The notes beneath the pieces were generated by a model. The model was not told the DNA's origin and did no database searches. It saw only the letters and a program-made list of their open reading frames with translations. Shown here in pieces: positions 35,272 to 43,223 of a stretch of DNA of 64,000 bases. How positions within the stretch are numbered: the stretch's first letter is position 1; each line of letters begins with the position of its first letter. The position numbers and the translations under genes are program-made. Origin of the DNA: Asaia sp. W19 (GTDB lineage: Bacteria > Pseudomonadota > Alphaproteobacteria > Acetobacterales > Acetobacteraceae); the NCBI RefSeq assembly GCF_003994335.1, contig NZ_PNQZ01000019.1, positions 233,296 through 297,295 on the forward strand. The letters run 5' to 3'.

Positions 35272-35553
35272 TTAGTGCTGAAGCGTCGGAGAGGCCTTGG
35301 GCTCAGGCATGGTGGGCAGAGCCTGGGCGGGCTGCCCCGTATTGATCGGCCCCTGTGCAGCCGGAACTGGCATGGCGGGGAGCGCTTGCGCCTGGGTGGA
35401 GGCGGCAAACTGCGTTCCCGGCAGATCCTTGTGCACGATGGTCTGCACAGGCAGAGGCGGATTCATGCCCAGCTTGAGAAATACCCCTCCGAGGCCCAGC
35501 ACGATCAGGACGAGAAGTGCCAGGGCGATCCTGGGAAAGCTCAGCGTGGACAT
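35272..35553 (-). CDS. Small hypothetical membrane protein
   Basis: 93 residues with one predicted membrane helix (about 9-29, IALALLVLIVLGLGGVFLKLG) and a Pro/Ala/Gln-rich tail containing a near-repeat (QALPAMPVP and QALPTMPEP). The RBS GAGGAG is well placed before ATG 35551-35553. It is positioned between the divergent aroKB gene and xerD, four bases before xerD, so probably co-transcribed with it. No function is recognised. Confidence 0.7.
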   Translation of the reverse strand: MSTLSFPRIALALLVLIVLGLGGVFLKLGMNPPLPVQTIVHKDLPGTQFAASTQAQALPAMPVPAAQGPINTGQPAQALPTMPEPKASPTLQH

Positions 35554-35660
35554 GAAAGCTCCTCATAAAGGGCGCGAAGACGGAAATGCCTGTCCCGAGC
35601 CCGCCCCTGCTGGAGCCTGCTCGGTGGCGAGGTGCTCTCCTGTATGTTAGCCTTGCAGGA

Positions 35661-37382
35661 ATGTCACGCCCCACCTTTTTTGCTGATCGATCCGAAACGA
35701 TGCCCGACCTGCCTGATCCCGCTCCCGGATCGGTCCCCTCCCCGATCGGTTCCCCTCCCGGGATTATCGTGCTCGTGGGGCTGATGGGGGCAGGAAAAAC
35801 GACCATCGGTCGCCGTCTCGCCGCACGACTCGGCCTCGACTTTATCGACGCCGACCACGAGATCGAGCGCGCCGCCGGGTGCACGATCGCTGAAATCTTC
35901 GCTCGCCATGGGGAGCCGGCATTTCGCGATGGCGAGCGTCGTGTGATTCAGCGCCTCCTCCAGGGAGGGCCCAAAGTTCTTGCGACCGGCGGCGGTGCCT
36001 TCATCGACGCCCAGACACGCAAACTCGTCAAAACCCATGCCCGCTCGATCTGGCTGCGCTGTCCGTTGCCGATCCTCGTCCGGCGTGTATCCGGTCGGAC
36101 CGGCCGCCCCCTTCTGGACAAGGGCAACGTCGAGACGACTCTCGCTACGCTTCAGGCCCAGCGCCATCCTATTTATGCAGAGGCAGATATTATCGTGGAT
36201 TGTGGAGATGACAGCGTCGATCACGGCGCCCAACGCATTGTCGAAGCCCTCGACAGCTATGCGCATCCTCTGAAGGTGCCGGTCACTCTCGAATCGCATC
36301 ATTACGAGGTCTTGATCGGCTCTGATCTGATCGGTCGGGCGGGGTCCTATCTCGCGCCGATTCTGCCGCAAAAGCGTGTCGTGATCGTCACGGATGAAAC
36401 GGTGGCGGCGCTGCATCTGCCGCGCCTGCTCTTCAGCCTTGCAGAAACAGGATTCGACGCCGAGCCTTTCGTGGTGCCCGTGGGCGAGGAATCCAAATCC
36501 CTCACGCGTTATGCCGCGCTGATAAACGACATCCTCGATCACGGAATGGAGCGAGGCACCGCGATCATCGGCCTGGGCGGCGGGGTAGTGGGGGATCTCT
36601 CCGGTTTCGTGGCAGCAAGCGTGTTGCGCGGTGTGCCTTTCGTCCAGATTCCCACCACCCTGCTCTCCCAGGTGGATAGTTCGGTGGGCGGAAAGACAGG
36701 ACTGAACGCCCGTGCCGGGAAAAATCTGGTGGGCGCGTTCTATCAGCCCCAGATCGTTCTGGCCGACAGCTCCGCCCTGGCCACGCTGACACGCCGCGAG
36801 CGTGTCGCGGGTTATGCCGAAATCGTCAAAGCCGGGTTGATCGCCGACCCTGCCCTTTTCGCCTGGTGTGAAGCGCATGGCGCCGATATTCTCGACGGCG
36901 ATCCAGCCGCCCTCGCTGAGGCGGTTCATCGCGCCTGTCAGTTCAAGGCACGCGTGGTCATGGAAGACGAGAAGGAAACCGCCGCACAAGATGGGCGCGC
37001 GCTTCTCAATCTCGGCCACTCCTTCGGCCACGCTCTGGAGGCGCATTTCCGTTATGACGGCCGTCTGCTTCACGGAGAAGCCGTGTCAATCGGCCTTCAT
37101 CTCGCCGCATCGCTGTCGGTCAGGCTTGGTTATTGCCCCGAGCACGACCTGCAGCGCCTTGATCGTCATCTGCGCGGGCTGAGCATGCCAGCCGGACTCG
37201 ACTGGCTCGACGAGACCCTAAGCGCGTCGGAACTCATCCGTTCGATGGCCCGCGACAAGAAGGTCCAGGATGGCCGCCTTTCCTTTGTTCTGATGCACGG
37301 GATCGGACGCGCCTTCACGACCCGCGATGTTGAAATGGACACGGTGCGTGACGTTTTGGTCGAAGCTGGTTGCAGCGCCTGA
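35661..37382 (+). CDS. aroKB: Bifunctional shikimate kinase / 3-dehydroquinate synthase (AroK-AroB fusion)
   Basis: One 573-residue protein covering two steps of the shikimate pathway. The N-terminal shikimate kinase (about 35-200) has P-loop VGLMGAGKTTIGRRLA, ADHEIERAAG and GGGAF. The C-terminal AroB (about 215-570) has GGGVVGDLSGFVAAS, the metal ligands in EIVKAGLI and GHSFGHALEAH, and PTTLLSQVDSSVGGKTG. In most bacteria aroK and aroB are adjacent but separate. The start is uncertain: ATG 35586, 35661 and 35700 are all in frame and none has a clear ribosome-binding site at the ideal distance. Confidence 0.9.
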   Translation: MSRPTFFADRSETMPDLPDPAPGSVPSPIGSPPGIIVLVGLMGAGKTTIGRRLAARLGLDFIDADHEIERAAGCTIAEIFARHGEPAFRDGERRVIQRLLQGGPKVLATGGGAFIDAQTRKLVKTHARSIWLRCPLPILVRRVSGRTGRPLLDKGNVETTLATLQAQRHPIYAEADIIVDCGDDSVDHGAQRIVEALDSYAHPLKVPVTLESHHYEVLIGSDLIGRAGSYLAPILPQKRVVIVTDETVAALHLPRLLFSLAETGFDAEPFVVPVGEESKSLTRYAALINDILDHGMERGTAIIGLGGGVVGDLSGFVAASVLRGVPFVQIPTTLLSQVDSSVGGKTGLNARAGKNLVGAFYQPQIVLADSSALATLTRRERVAGYAEIVKAGLIADPALFAWCEAHGADILDGDPAALAEAVHRACQFKARVVMEDEKETAAQDGRALLNLGHSFGHALEAHFRYDGRLLHGEAVSIGLHLAASLSVRLGYCPEHDLQRLDRHLRGLSMPAGLDWLDETLSASELIRSMARDKKVQDGRLSFVLMHGIGRAFTTRDVEMDTVRDVLVEAGCSA

Positions 37383-37692
37383 GTGCGCTGTGACGATCCG
37401 GCGATTTTCCTTGCAGATCAGTCACTCGCCTCACGATCCGTTGATGACAGGATTCATGAACACACCCGCTAGAACGGGTCGCTGCATAAGAAATTGTTAA
37501 TCGGACGGAATGGAGTGTTGCAGTTTGGACACGGCTATTTCGTCTAATCGTCAAATACCCATGGAACTCACTTCCTGAACCGGAACTGACGGCTCTATAC
37601 GCACTTATGCATCGCGCTGAGCTTGTTGTTGCATCGCCTCCCTGGAGGGATCGCAGCAGGCTTGATTGGATGAATTTATGAGGACGAAACTA
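37383..37692 (+). other. Intergenic region upstream of ompA-like gene
   Basis: About 310 bp with no convincing ORF. It is relatively A/T-rich near 37490-37570 and should hold the promoter of the OmpA-type gene, which would be highly expressed, but no good -35/-10 pair was identified. Confidence 0.4.
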
Positions 37693-38838
37693 ATGCGTCT
37701 CCGCACGGCACTTCTGGCCATGACGTCGATGGCAGCCGCCCCGACGATCGCCATGGCGAGCACCATCACCGGCCCGTATGTCAATATCGGCGGTGGCTAT
37801 AATCTGGTTCAGACCCAGCACGCTCACTTCTCCCCGACGACGCAGGCTGACGGCACGACCGGCAACGGCGGCACCAGCTCCAAGTTCCGTCACAAGGACG
37901 GCTTCACGGGCTTCGGTTCGTTCGGCTGGGGCTTCGGTAACGGCCTCCGCGCTGAAGTCGAAGGCGTCTACAACTACTCCCAGATCAACCACCGCAACAC
38001 GACGGGCGCTCCTGGTTCGACCAGCGGTTCCGACCAGTCCTATGGTGGCTTTGTCAACGTTCTGTATGACATCGACCTCGCCCAGTTCGGCATCAACCTG
38101 CCGATCACGCCGTTCGTCGGTGTCGGTGCAGGTTACCTGTGGCAGCACTACAACCCGATCACCACGGCTTACACCAATGGTGCTGTGAACCGCGTTGGCG
38201 GCACGCAGGGCGGCTTCGCTTATCAGGGCATCGTCGGTGCGGCTTATGACATTCCGGGCGTTCCGGGTCTTGCCATCACCGGTGAATACCGCATGATCGG
38301 CCAGACCTTCACGGATGGCGCATATCGCTCCACCTCGTGGAACCGCAATGGTTCGGGCCTGCACAAGGGCAACGTGAACTTTGATGACCGTTTCAATCAT
38401 CAGTTCATCGTCGGCCTGCGCTACGCTTTCGACACGGCTCCCCCGCCGGTGCCGGTTGCTCCGGTTGTCGTTCCGCCGACCGTTCAGCCCGCTCGCACCT
38501 ATCTGGTGTTCTTCGATTGGGACAAGTCGAACCTGACGGGTCGCGCTCGTGAGATCGTTGCCCAGGCAGCTCAGGCTTCCACGCACGTCCAGACGACGCG
38601 CATCGAAGTCAACGGCTACACCGACAACTCTGCTGCTCACCCCGGTGCACGCGGCCAGAAGTACAACATGGGCCTCTCGGTCCGTCGCGCACAGTCGGTC
38701 AAGGCTGAGCTGATCCGTGACGGCGTTCCTTCCGCTGCGATCGACATCCACGGCTACGGCGAGCAGCACCCGCTGGTCCCGACGGGTCCGAACACCCGTG
38801 AGCCGCAGAACCGTCGCGTCGAAATCATCCTGCGCTGA
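37693..38838 (+). CDS. OmpA family outer membrane protein
   Basis: 381 residues: a signal peptide (about 1-23, ending AMAS), an N-terminal eight-stranded-type beta-barrel (about 24-245), a Pro/Val hinge (PPPVPVAPVVVPPTVQP) and the OmpA peptidoglycan-binding domain with YLVFFDWDKSNLT, NGYTDNSA and PQNRRVEIIL. It links the outer membrane to the cell wall. The start is set by GAGGA eight bases before ATG 37693-37695; an upstream in-frame ATG (37678) lacks such a site. A strong terminator follows at 38894-38931. Confidence 0.93.
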   Translation: MRLRTALLAMTSMAAAPTIAMASTITGPYVNIGGGYNLVQTQHAHFSPTTQADGTTGNGGTSSKFRHKDGFTGFGSFGWGFGNGLRAEVEGVYNYSQINHRNTTGAPGSTSGSDQSYGGFVNVLYDIDLAQFGINLPITPFVGVGAGYLWQHYNPITTAYTNGAVNRVGGTQGGFAYQGIVGAAYDIPGVPGLAITGEYRMIGQTFTDGAYRSTSWNRNGSGLHKGNVNFDDRFNHQFIVGLRYAFDTAPPPVPVAPVVVPPTVQPARTYLVFFDWDKSNLTGRAREIVAQAAQASTHVQTTRIEVNGYTDNSAAHPGARGQKYNMGLSVRRAQSVKAELIRDGVPSAAIDIHGYGEQHPLVPTGPNTREPQNRRVEIILR

Positions 38839-38893
38839 TTTCGGCCTGAGAGAGAAGCGTCTCCGGAGGCTTCTCGATCGGTTCCAGAATAGA

Positions 38894-38931
38894 GGCCTCC
38901 GGCATTCATGCCGGGGGCCTTTTTCTTTTTT
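38894..38931 (+). terminator. Rho-independent terminator of ompA-like gene
   Basis: Stem of about 12 bp (GGCC.CCGGCAT paired with ATGCCGG.GGCC) with a two-base loop and a run of T (TTTTTCTTTTTT). Confidence 0.9.
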
Positions 38932-38941
38932 GCCCCTCCCC

Positions 38942-38977
38942 TTGTCGAGCGAAGCCTCGCATTACATATAGGTAATG
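38942..38977 (+). promoter_or_regulatory. Predicted promoter with overlapping perfect inverted repeat
   Basis: TTGTCG (38942-38947) and CATATA (38965-38970) are 17 bases apart. A perfect inverted repeat, CATTAC-N6-GTAATG (38960-38977), covers the predicted -10, as an operator would. It lies about 50 bp before the 47-codon gene. Confidence 0.45.
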
Positions 38978-39026
38978 TTTAAGGAGGCTTTGCAATTTCT
39001 GCGACAGGCCTCATGGGAGGTTGGTC

Positions 39027-39170
39027 ATGGCTCAGACATATCGTATCGACCGTTCAGACCGCGTTGGCATGACGCCTCTGCATCACGAGGGGGAGAATAT
39101 CTTCCTCATGCTGGGAGCCCTTGTGGGAGGGCTTTTCGCCCTGGGGGCGATCGCCTTGCTCATCCTGTAG
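39027..39170 (+). CDS. Small membrane protein (47 aa), function unknown
   Basis: An ORF too short for routine calling. GGGAGG is six bases before ATG 39027. The first half is polar (MAQTYRIDRSDRVGMTPLHH); residues about 25-46 form one hydrophobic helix (IFLMLGALVGGLFALGAIALLIL), then stop TAG. It is isolated between two strong terminators (38894-38931 and 39198-39230), so it must have its own promoter. No family recognised; a stress- or envelope-associated peptide is possible but unproven. Confidence 0.65.
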   Translation: MAQTYRIDRSDRVGMTPLHHEGENIFLMLGALVGGLFALGAIALLIL

Positions 39171-39197
39171 CCCGGCCATCACGAGGCGGTCACCACG

Positions 39198-39230
39198 AAA
39201 AAAGCCCCGACGTATGCCGGGGCTTTTTTA
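39198..39230 (+). terminator. Rho-independent terminator after 47-aa gene
   Basis: Stem AGCCCCG / CGGGGCT with a 7-base loop, A-run before and T-run after; works in both directions. Confidence 0.85.
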
Positions 39231-39257
39231 TGATCGTAAGTCCGGCTAGGCGCACTC

Positions 39258-40054
39258 GGCTCAGGCTCCTTGAGGAGACTGACGATGAGCGACCCGTATT
39301 GGCTGACGAACGAGCAAATGGCGCGTCTGGAGCCGTTTTTCCCAAGGCGCCATGGCAGACCGCGTGTTCATGACCGGCGTGTATTGAGCGGGATCATCTT
39401 CGTGAACCGCAACGGGCTGCGCTAGGGGGAAGCTTCGCGAGAGTGTGGCTCGCACAAAAATGCTCTGCAATCGTTGGAAACGGTAGGGCGCCATGGGGAT
39501 CTTTGCCCGGATGATGGATGGTCTGGCGGCCGGCAGACTGGATCACCAGACGATCATGATCAACGCGACCTACCTGAAGGAGCGCAGCACGGGCTCGAGC
39601 CTGCGAATCAGAAAGGGGGTCCAGGCCGCCTGACCGGGCGGACCAAAGGCGGCATGAACACGAAGTTGCACGCGGTGACAGACAGGAATGGCCGCCCGAT
39701 CAGGTTCTTCATGACGGCAGGCCAGATCAGCGATTACACCGGGGCCGCTGCCCTGCTGGACGATCTGCCCGCTGCAAAGGGGCCCCCTGGCTGATCGTGG
39801 TTATGATGCCGCTTGGTTCAGGGACGGGCTGGAGGAAAAGGGGATCAGACCTTGCATTCCAGGCCGGAGATCCCGCACGACGCCCGTGAACTACGACAAA
39901 CGCAAATACCGGCACCGCAATCGTATCGAGATCATGTTCGGCCGGCTCAAGGACTGCAGGCGCATCGCCACACGCTACAACAGATGCCCGACCGTCTTCT
40001 TCTCAGCCATCTGCCTCGCCGCTACCGTCGTATTCTGGCAAGGATTCCTGAGCC
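39258..40054 (+). mobile_element. Decayed IS5-family insertion sequence (IS427/IS1031-like)
   Basis: About 0.8 kb. Imperfect terminal inverted repeats: the left begins GGCTCAGG.CTCCTTG (39258-39273), the right end read inward gives GGCTCAGGAATCCTTG (40054 back to 40039). Between them lies a degraded transposase. Its right end stops 35 bp after the prfC stop, so prfC is intact. Target duplication could not be identified with confidence. Confidence 0.75.
39285..40050 (+). pseudogene. IS5-family transposase remnant
   Basis: The fragments align in order to an IS427-type transposase: MSDPYWLTNEQMARLEPFFP, GIFARMMDGLAAG, INATYLKERSTGSSLR, GRTKGGMNTKLHAVTDRNG, ADRGYDAAWFRDGLEEKGI and RNRIEIMFGRLKDCRRIATR. 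Damage is extensive: an in-frame TAG at 39423 where Trp (TGG) is expected, a second TGG-to-TAG near 39484, frameshifts near 39460, near the G-run at about 39615 and near 39780, and the first catalytic Asp of the DDE triad changed to Asn. It cannot encode an active enzyme. Confidence 0.85.
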
Positions 40055-40089
40055 TACCCACCGCGCAGCGAGTAGCACGCCTATGGCGG

Positions 40090-41652
40090 TCAGCTACTCA
40101 GGCCAATCTGCTTGATATCATGGAAAGCGAGATCCGGATTCATCTCCACCATCCGACGCATCATGAAGGTCGAACTCGCCAGGAAGACAGGGTCGCTGTC
40201 GAGATCGTCTGCCATAGCGGAACGGTTCGCCATCGAGAACGCCTCGATCTTGGTACGCTCACCGGTGACCCAGCGCGCTATGGTGTAGGGCGTCGATTCA
40301 AAGCCGATTGCCACGCCATACTCGCCCTGCAGACGGGATTGAAGCACATCCAGCTGCAGGGTTCCCACCACGCCCACGATAGGGGGCAGTCCGTCCTGGG
40401 GCCGGAAAAGCTGCACGACCCCCTCCTCTGCCAGCTCGACCAGCGCCTGACGCAGCTTCTTGGCCTTCATGGCATCATCCAATCGCACGCGACGCAGGAT
40501 TTCCGGCGCAAAATGCGGAACTCCGGTGAAACGCAGCTCCTCGGTTTCCGAGAGCGTATCGCCGATGCGGAGCGTGCCGTGATTAGGCAGCCCCACCACA
40601 TCCCCGGCAAAAGCTTCCTCCGCCAACTGGCGGTCACGCGCAAAGAAGAATTGGGGTGTGTGGAGCGCAAATTGCTTGCCGGTACGCACATGCTTCAGAC
40701 GCATACCGCGTGTCAGGCGCCCGGAGCAGATACGGGCAAAGGCCATACGGTCACGATGGTTCGGGTCCATATTGGCCTGGATCTTGAAGATCAGCGCCGT
40801 CACCTGTTCCTCATCGGCCTTGACCTCGCGTGTCTCGCTGGGCTGCGCACGCGGCGCAGGGCCGTAAGCCACGAGTGCATCGAGCAGGTCGGTCACCCCG
40901 ATCTCCTTCATGGCACTCCCGAAGAAGACCGGCGTAAGATGCCCGGCATCGAAGGATTCGCGGTCGAAGAGCGGCAGGGCAGCCTCCGCCAGTTCGAGCT
41001 CTTCCGACAGGGCAATCATGCGCGCATCTGACTGCGCCAGCGTCGCAGCCTCGCCCCGGATCTCACGGGTACGTATATCGTATGTCCCGGCAAAATGCCC
41101 GGCGCGGCCGATCGGCCAGGTGGCTGGCGAGGTATCGAGCGCCAGTGTCGAGGCGATCTCATCCAGCAGACCGAAGCAATCCTGCGCCTCACGATCCATC
41201 TTGTTGATGAAGGTGACGATCGGAATGTCACGCAGGCGACAGATCTCGAAGAGCTTGCGTGTGCGATCCTCGATCCCCTTTGCCGCGTCGATCACCATGA
41301 CGGCACAATCGACCGCGGTGAGCGTGCGATAGGTATCCTCGGAGAAGTCTTCATGACCCGGTGTATCGAGCAGGTTGAAGACACACCCGCCATATTCGAA
41401 GGTCATGACCGAGGTCACGACGGAGATCCCGCGATCGCGCTCGATGCCCATCCAGTCTGATTTGGTGCGGCGACGTTCACCCTTTGCCCGCACGTTACCC
41501 GCAAGTTGGATCGCCCCACCGGCACGCAGGATACGCTCTGTCAGGGTGGTCTTACCGGCGTCTGGATGGGAAATGATGGCGAAGGTCCGGCGGCGGCGGA
41601 TCTCGCTGCCAAGACCGGTGGCGGAAACGGGGGCGGACGCGGCTTCGGACAT
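40090..41652 (-). CDS. prfC: Peptide chain release factor 3
   Basis: Class II release factor GTPase that recycles RF1/RF2. GTPase motifs ISHPDAGKTTLTERIL (P-loop, about 29-44), DTPGHEDFSEDTYRTL and NKMD are followed by translation-factor domains II and III. 520 residues, normal. It is encoded after rpsD on the same strand, with a large hairpin between. The C-terminal end is followed within 35 bp by a decayed IS element. Confidence 0.95.
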   Translation of the reverse strand: MSEAASAPVSATGLGSEIRRRRTFAIISHPDAGKTTLTERILRAGGAIQLAGNVRAKGERRRTKSDWMGIERDRGISVVTSVMTFEYGGCVFNLLDTPGHEDFSEDTYRTLTAVDCAVMVIDAAKGIEDRTRKLFEICRLRDIPIVTFINKMDREAQDCFGLLDEIASTLALDTSPATWPIGRAGHFAGTYDIRTREIRGEAATLAQSDARMIALSEELELAEAALPLFDRESFDAGHLTPVFFGSAMKEIGVTDLLDALVAYGPAPRAQPSETREVKADEEQVTALIFKIQANMDPNHRDRMAFARICSGRLTRGMRLKHVRTGKQFALHTPQFFFARDRQLAEEAFAGDVVGLPNHGTLRIGDTLSETEELRFTGVPHFAPEILRRVRLDDAMKAKKLRQALVELAEEGVVQLFRPQDGLPPIVGVVGTLQLDVLQSRLQGEYGVAIGFESTPYTIARWVTGERTKIEAFSMANRSAMADDLDSDPVFLASSTFMMRRMVEMNPDLAFHDIKQIGLSS

Positions 41653-41692
41653 CGAGGGGACCTTCGCTTGAATTCAGGGACCAGAAATGACG

Positions 41693-41725
41693 AATGCCGG
41701 ACCAGGGTGACCCTGATCCGGCATT
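41693..41725 (-). terminator. Large hairpin after rpsD
   Basis: 15-bp stem with a three-base loop, between the rpsD stop and the prfC start. On the minus strand it is fully paired with one G-U wobble, whereas the plus strand would have a C-A mismatch, so it is a minus-strand RNA element. A smaller hairpin with ACCCG/CGGGT arms precedes it. A U-run is absent, so it may be an attenuator, 3'-end stabiliser or processing site instead of a terminator. Confidence 0.5.
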
Positions 41726-41756
41726 GGCCAGAGAACACCCGGTAGAGACGGGTCTT

Positions 41757-42374
41757 TTAGCGCGAGTAGAACTCAACCACGAGGTTCGGTTCCATCTGCA
41801 CGGGGTACGGCACATCGGACAGACGCGGGCTGCGAACGAACTTGCCCTTCATCTGGCGATGATCGACCTCGATGTATTCCGGTACGTCACGCTCGGCGGA
41901 CTGCGCGGCATCGAGAACGACAGCAAGCTGCTTGGACTTCTCACGTACTTCGATGACGTCACCGTCACGGACGAGGTACGAGGGAATGTTCACCTTGCGG
42001 CCATTGACCGTCACGTGGCCATGGCTGACGAACTGACGAGCAGCGAACGGGGTGATCGCGAACTTGAGGCGGTAGATCACCGCATCCAGGCGACGCTCCA
42101 GCAGGTCGATCAGGTTCTCTGACGTATCGCCCTTACGACGGACGGCTTCGTCATAGTACTTGCGGAACTGCTTCTCGCTGATGTTGCCGTAATAGCCCTT
42201 GAGCTTCTGCTTGGCCATCAGCTGGATCGAGAAGTCGGAGGGCTTCTGCTTGCGGCGCTGGCCATGCTGACCGGGGCCGTATTCCCGCTTGTTGACCGGC
42301 GACTTGGCACGGCCCCACAGGTTTACGCCCAGACGGCGATTGATTTTGTACTTGCTCTCTTGGCGCTTGCTCAT
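41757..42374 (-). CDS. rpsD: 30S ribosomal protein S4
   Basis: Primary 16S rRNA-binding protein that nucleates 30S assembly. The start [20 protein letters not shown], the S4 N-domain ([20 protein letters not shown]) and the S4 RNA-binding domain ([20 protein letters not shown]) are clear. 205 residues from ATG 42372-42374. The S4 of other bacteria regulates its own operon; no evidence for that can be shown here. Confidence 0.97.
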   Translation of the reverse strand: MSKRQESKYKINRRLGVNLWGRAKSPVNKREYGPGQHGQRRKQKPSDFSIQLMAKQKLKGYYGNISEKQFRKYYDEAVRRKGDTSENLIDLLERRLDAVIYRLKFAITPFAARQFVSHGHVTVNGRKVNIPSYLVRDGDVIEVREKSKQLAVVLDAAQSAERDVPEYIEVDHRQMKGKFVRSPRLSDVPYPVQMEPNLVVEFYSR

Positions 42375-42553
42375 GTGCAAGAACTCGCTTCGACTTCGGG
42401 TTGTCCTGACGCTGCGCTACAACCGCATGTTGCGCCGGTAGGCCTTTCCCCGAATTAGGAAAGACGGGCGCATCCCTCGAACCGCTGTCACGGGATGCAG
42501 AACCCGAGATGACAACGGCCGGCATGTCCACGTTCCCGGCAATAGCGGCGGCT

Positions 42554-42580
42554 CCTATAGGACCCCCCCTCGACTGTCAA
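42554..42580 (-). promoter_or_regulatory. Predicted rpsD promoter
   Basis: On the minus strand an exact TTGACA (42575-42580) is separated by 15 bases from TATAGG (42554-42559), about 180 bp upstream of rpsD. The rest of the 333-bp gap (42381-42713) shows no gene. Confidence 0.5.
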
Positions 42581-42713
42581 TCAAAAACGCGGATCACTAG
42601 ACCCCAGCCTCGGCAAAAGCGCGCTCGGGGGAACATCCTGCGTCACGATGCGTCAGGATACTATCGCGCCACAGCGGGGCGCATTGGCGTCATTCCAAGG
42701 AAAGGAACCCGAA

Positions 42714-43184
42714 ATGGCCATTTTCAAGTTCAACCGTGCTGCGGGACGCAAGCTGAACGATCAGGCAGAAGTCACGGCCATCAACCCGGCTGGCGCCCCT
42801 GCCCCCAAGGCACCGCATGAGAACCTCATCAAGCGCGCCTTCAAGCAATACGGCATGTCCCAGCTTTCCGTATCCCATATCACAGTGCGCGATACGACCA
42901 TCGCGGTGAAGGGGCGTGCGGAAACGGCAGCAGAACGTGACGCCATCATCCTTGCTGCCGGAAATATTGCCGGTATCGATACGGTCCATGCCGATATCAC
43001 CGTTCCTGAGGGAACGCCCGCTCCCGTCTTCCATCAGGTGTCACCGGGCGAGACACTTCAGGCCATTGCCGAGAAGACAGACGCGGATGTGACCGTCGAC
43101 GACCTTCACAAGGCCAACGAGGCCGAACTCGCCCATCATGACGGGGTCTATCCCGGTCAGACCATTCGTATCCCCGAGGCCTAA
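42714..43184 (+). CDS. BON and LysM domain protein (Kbp/YgaU-like)
   Basis: 156 residues: an N-terminal segment, a BON domain (about 35-100, with ITVRDTTIAVKGRAETAAER) and a C-terminal LysM domain (about 104-155, VSPGETLQAIAEKTDADVTVDDL, ending PGQTIRIPEA). E. coli YgaU/Kbp has the same arrangement and is a potassium-binding, stress-induced cytosolic protein, and no signal peptide is seen here. An AAGGAAAGGA ribosome-binding site precedes ATG 42714. Confidence 0.9.
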   Translation: MAIFKFNRAAGRKLNDQAEVTAINPAGAPAPKAPHENLIKRAFKQYGMSQLSVSHITVRDTTIAVKGRAETAAERDAIILAAGNIAGIDTVHADITVPEGTPAPVFHQVSPGETLQAIAEKTDADVTVDDLHKANEAELAHHDGVYPGQTIRIPEA

Positions 43185-43223
43185 AGCCACATCATTGCGG
43201 CGGAAATATCCATGCCGATCCGC

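Noticed and set aside
35664..37073. A 469-codon open frame on the minus strand
   Set aside because: It is antisense to the aroKB fusion and has no homology.
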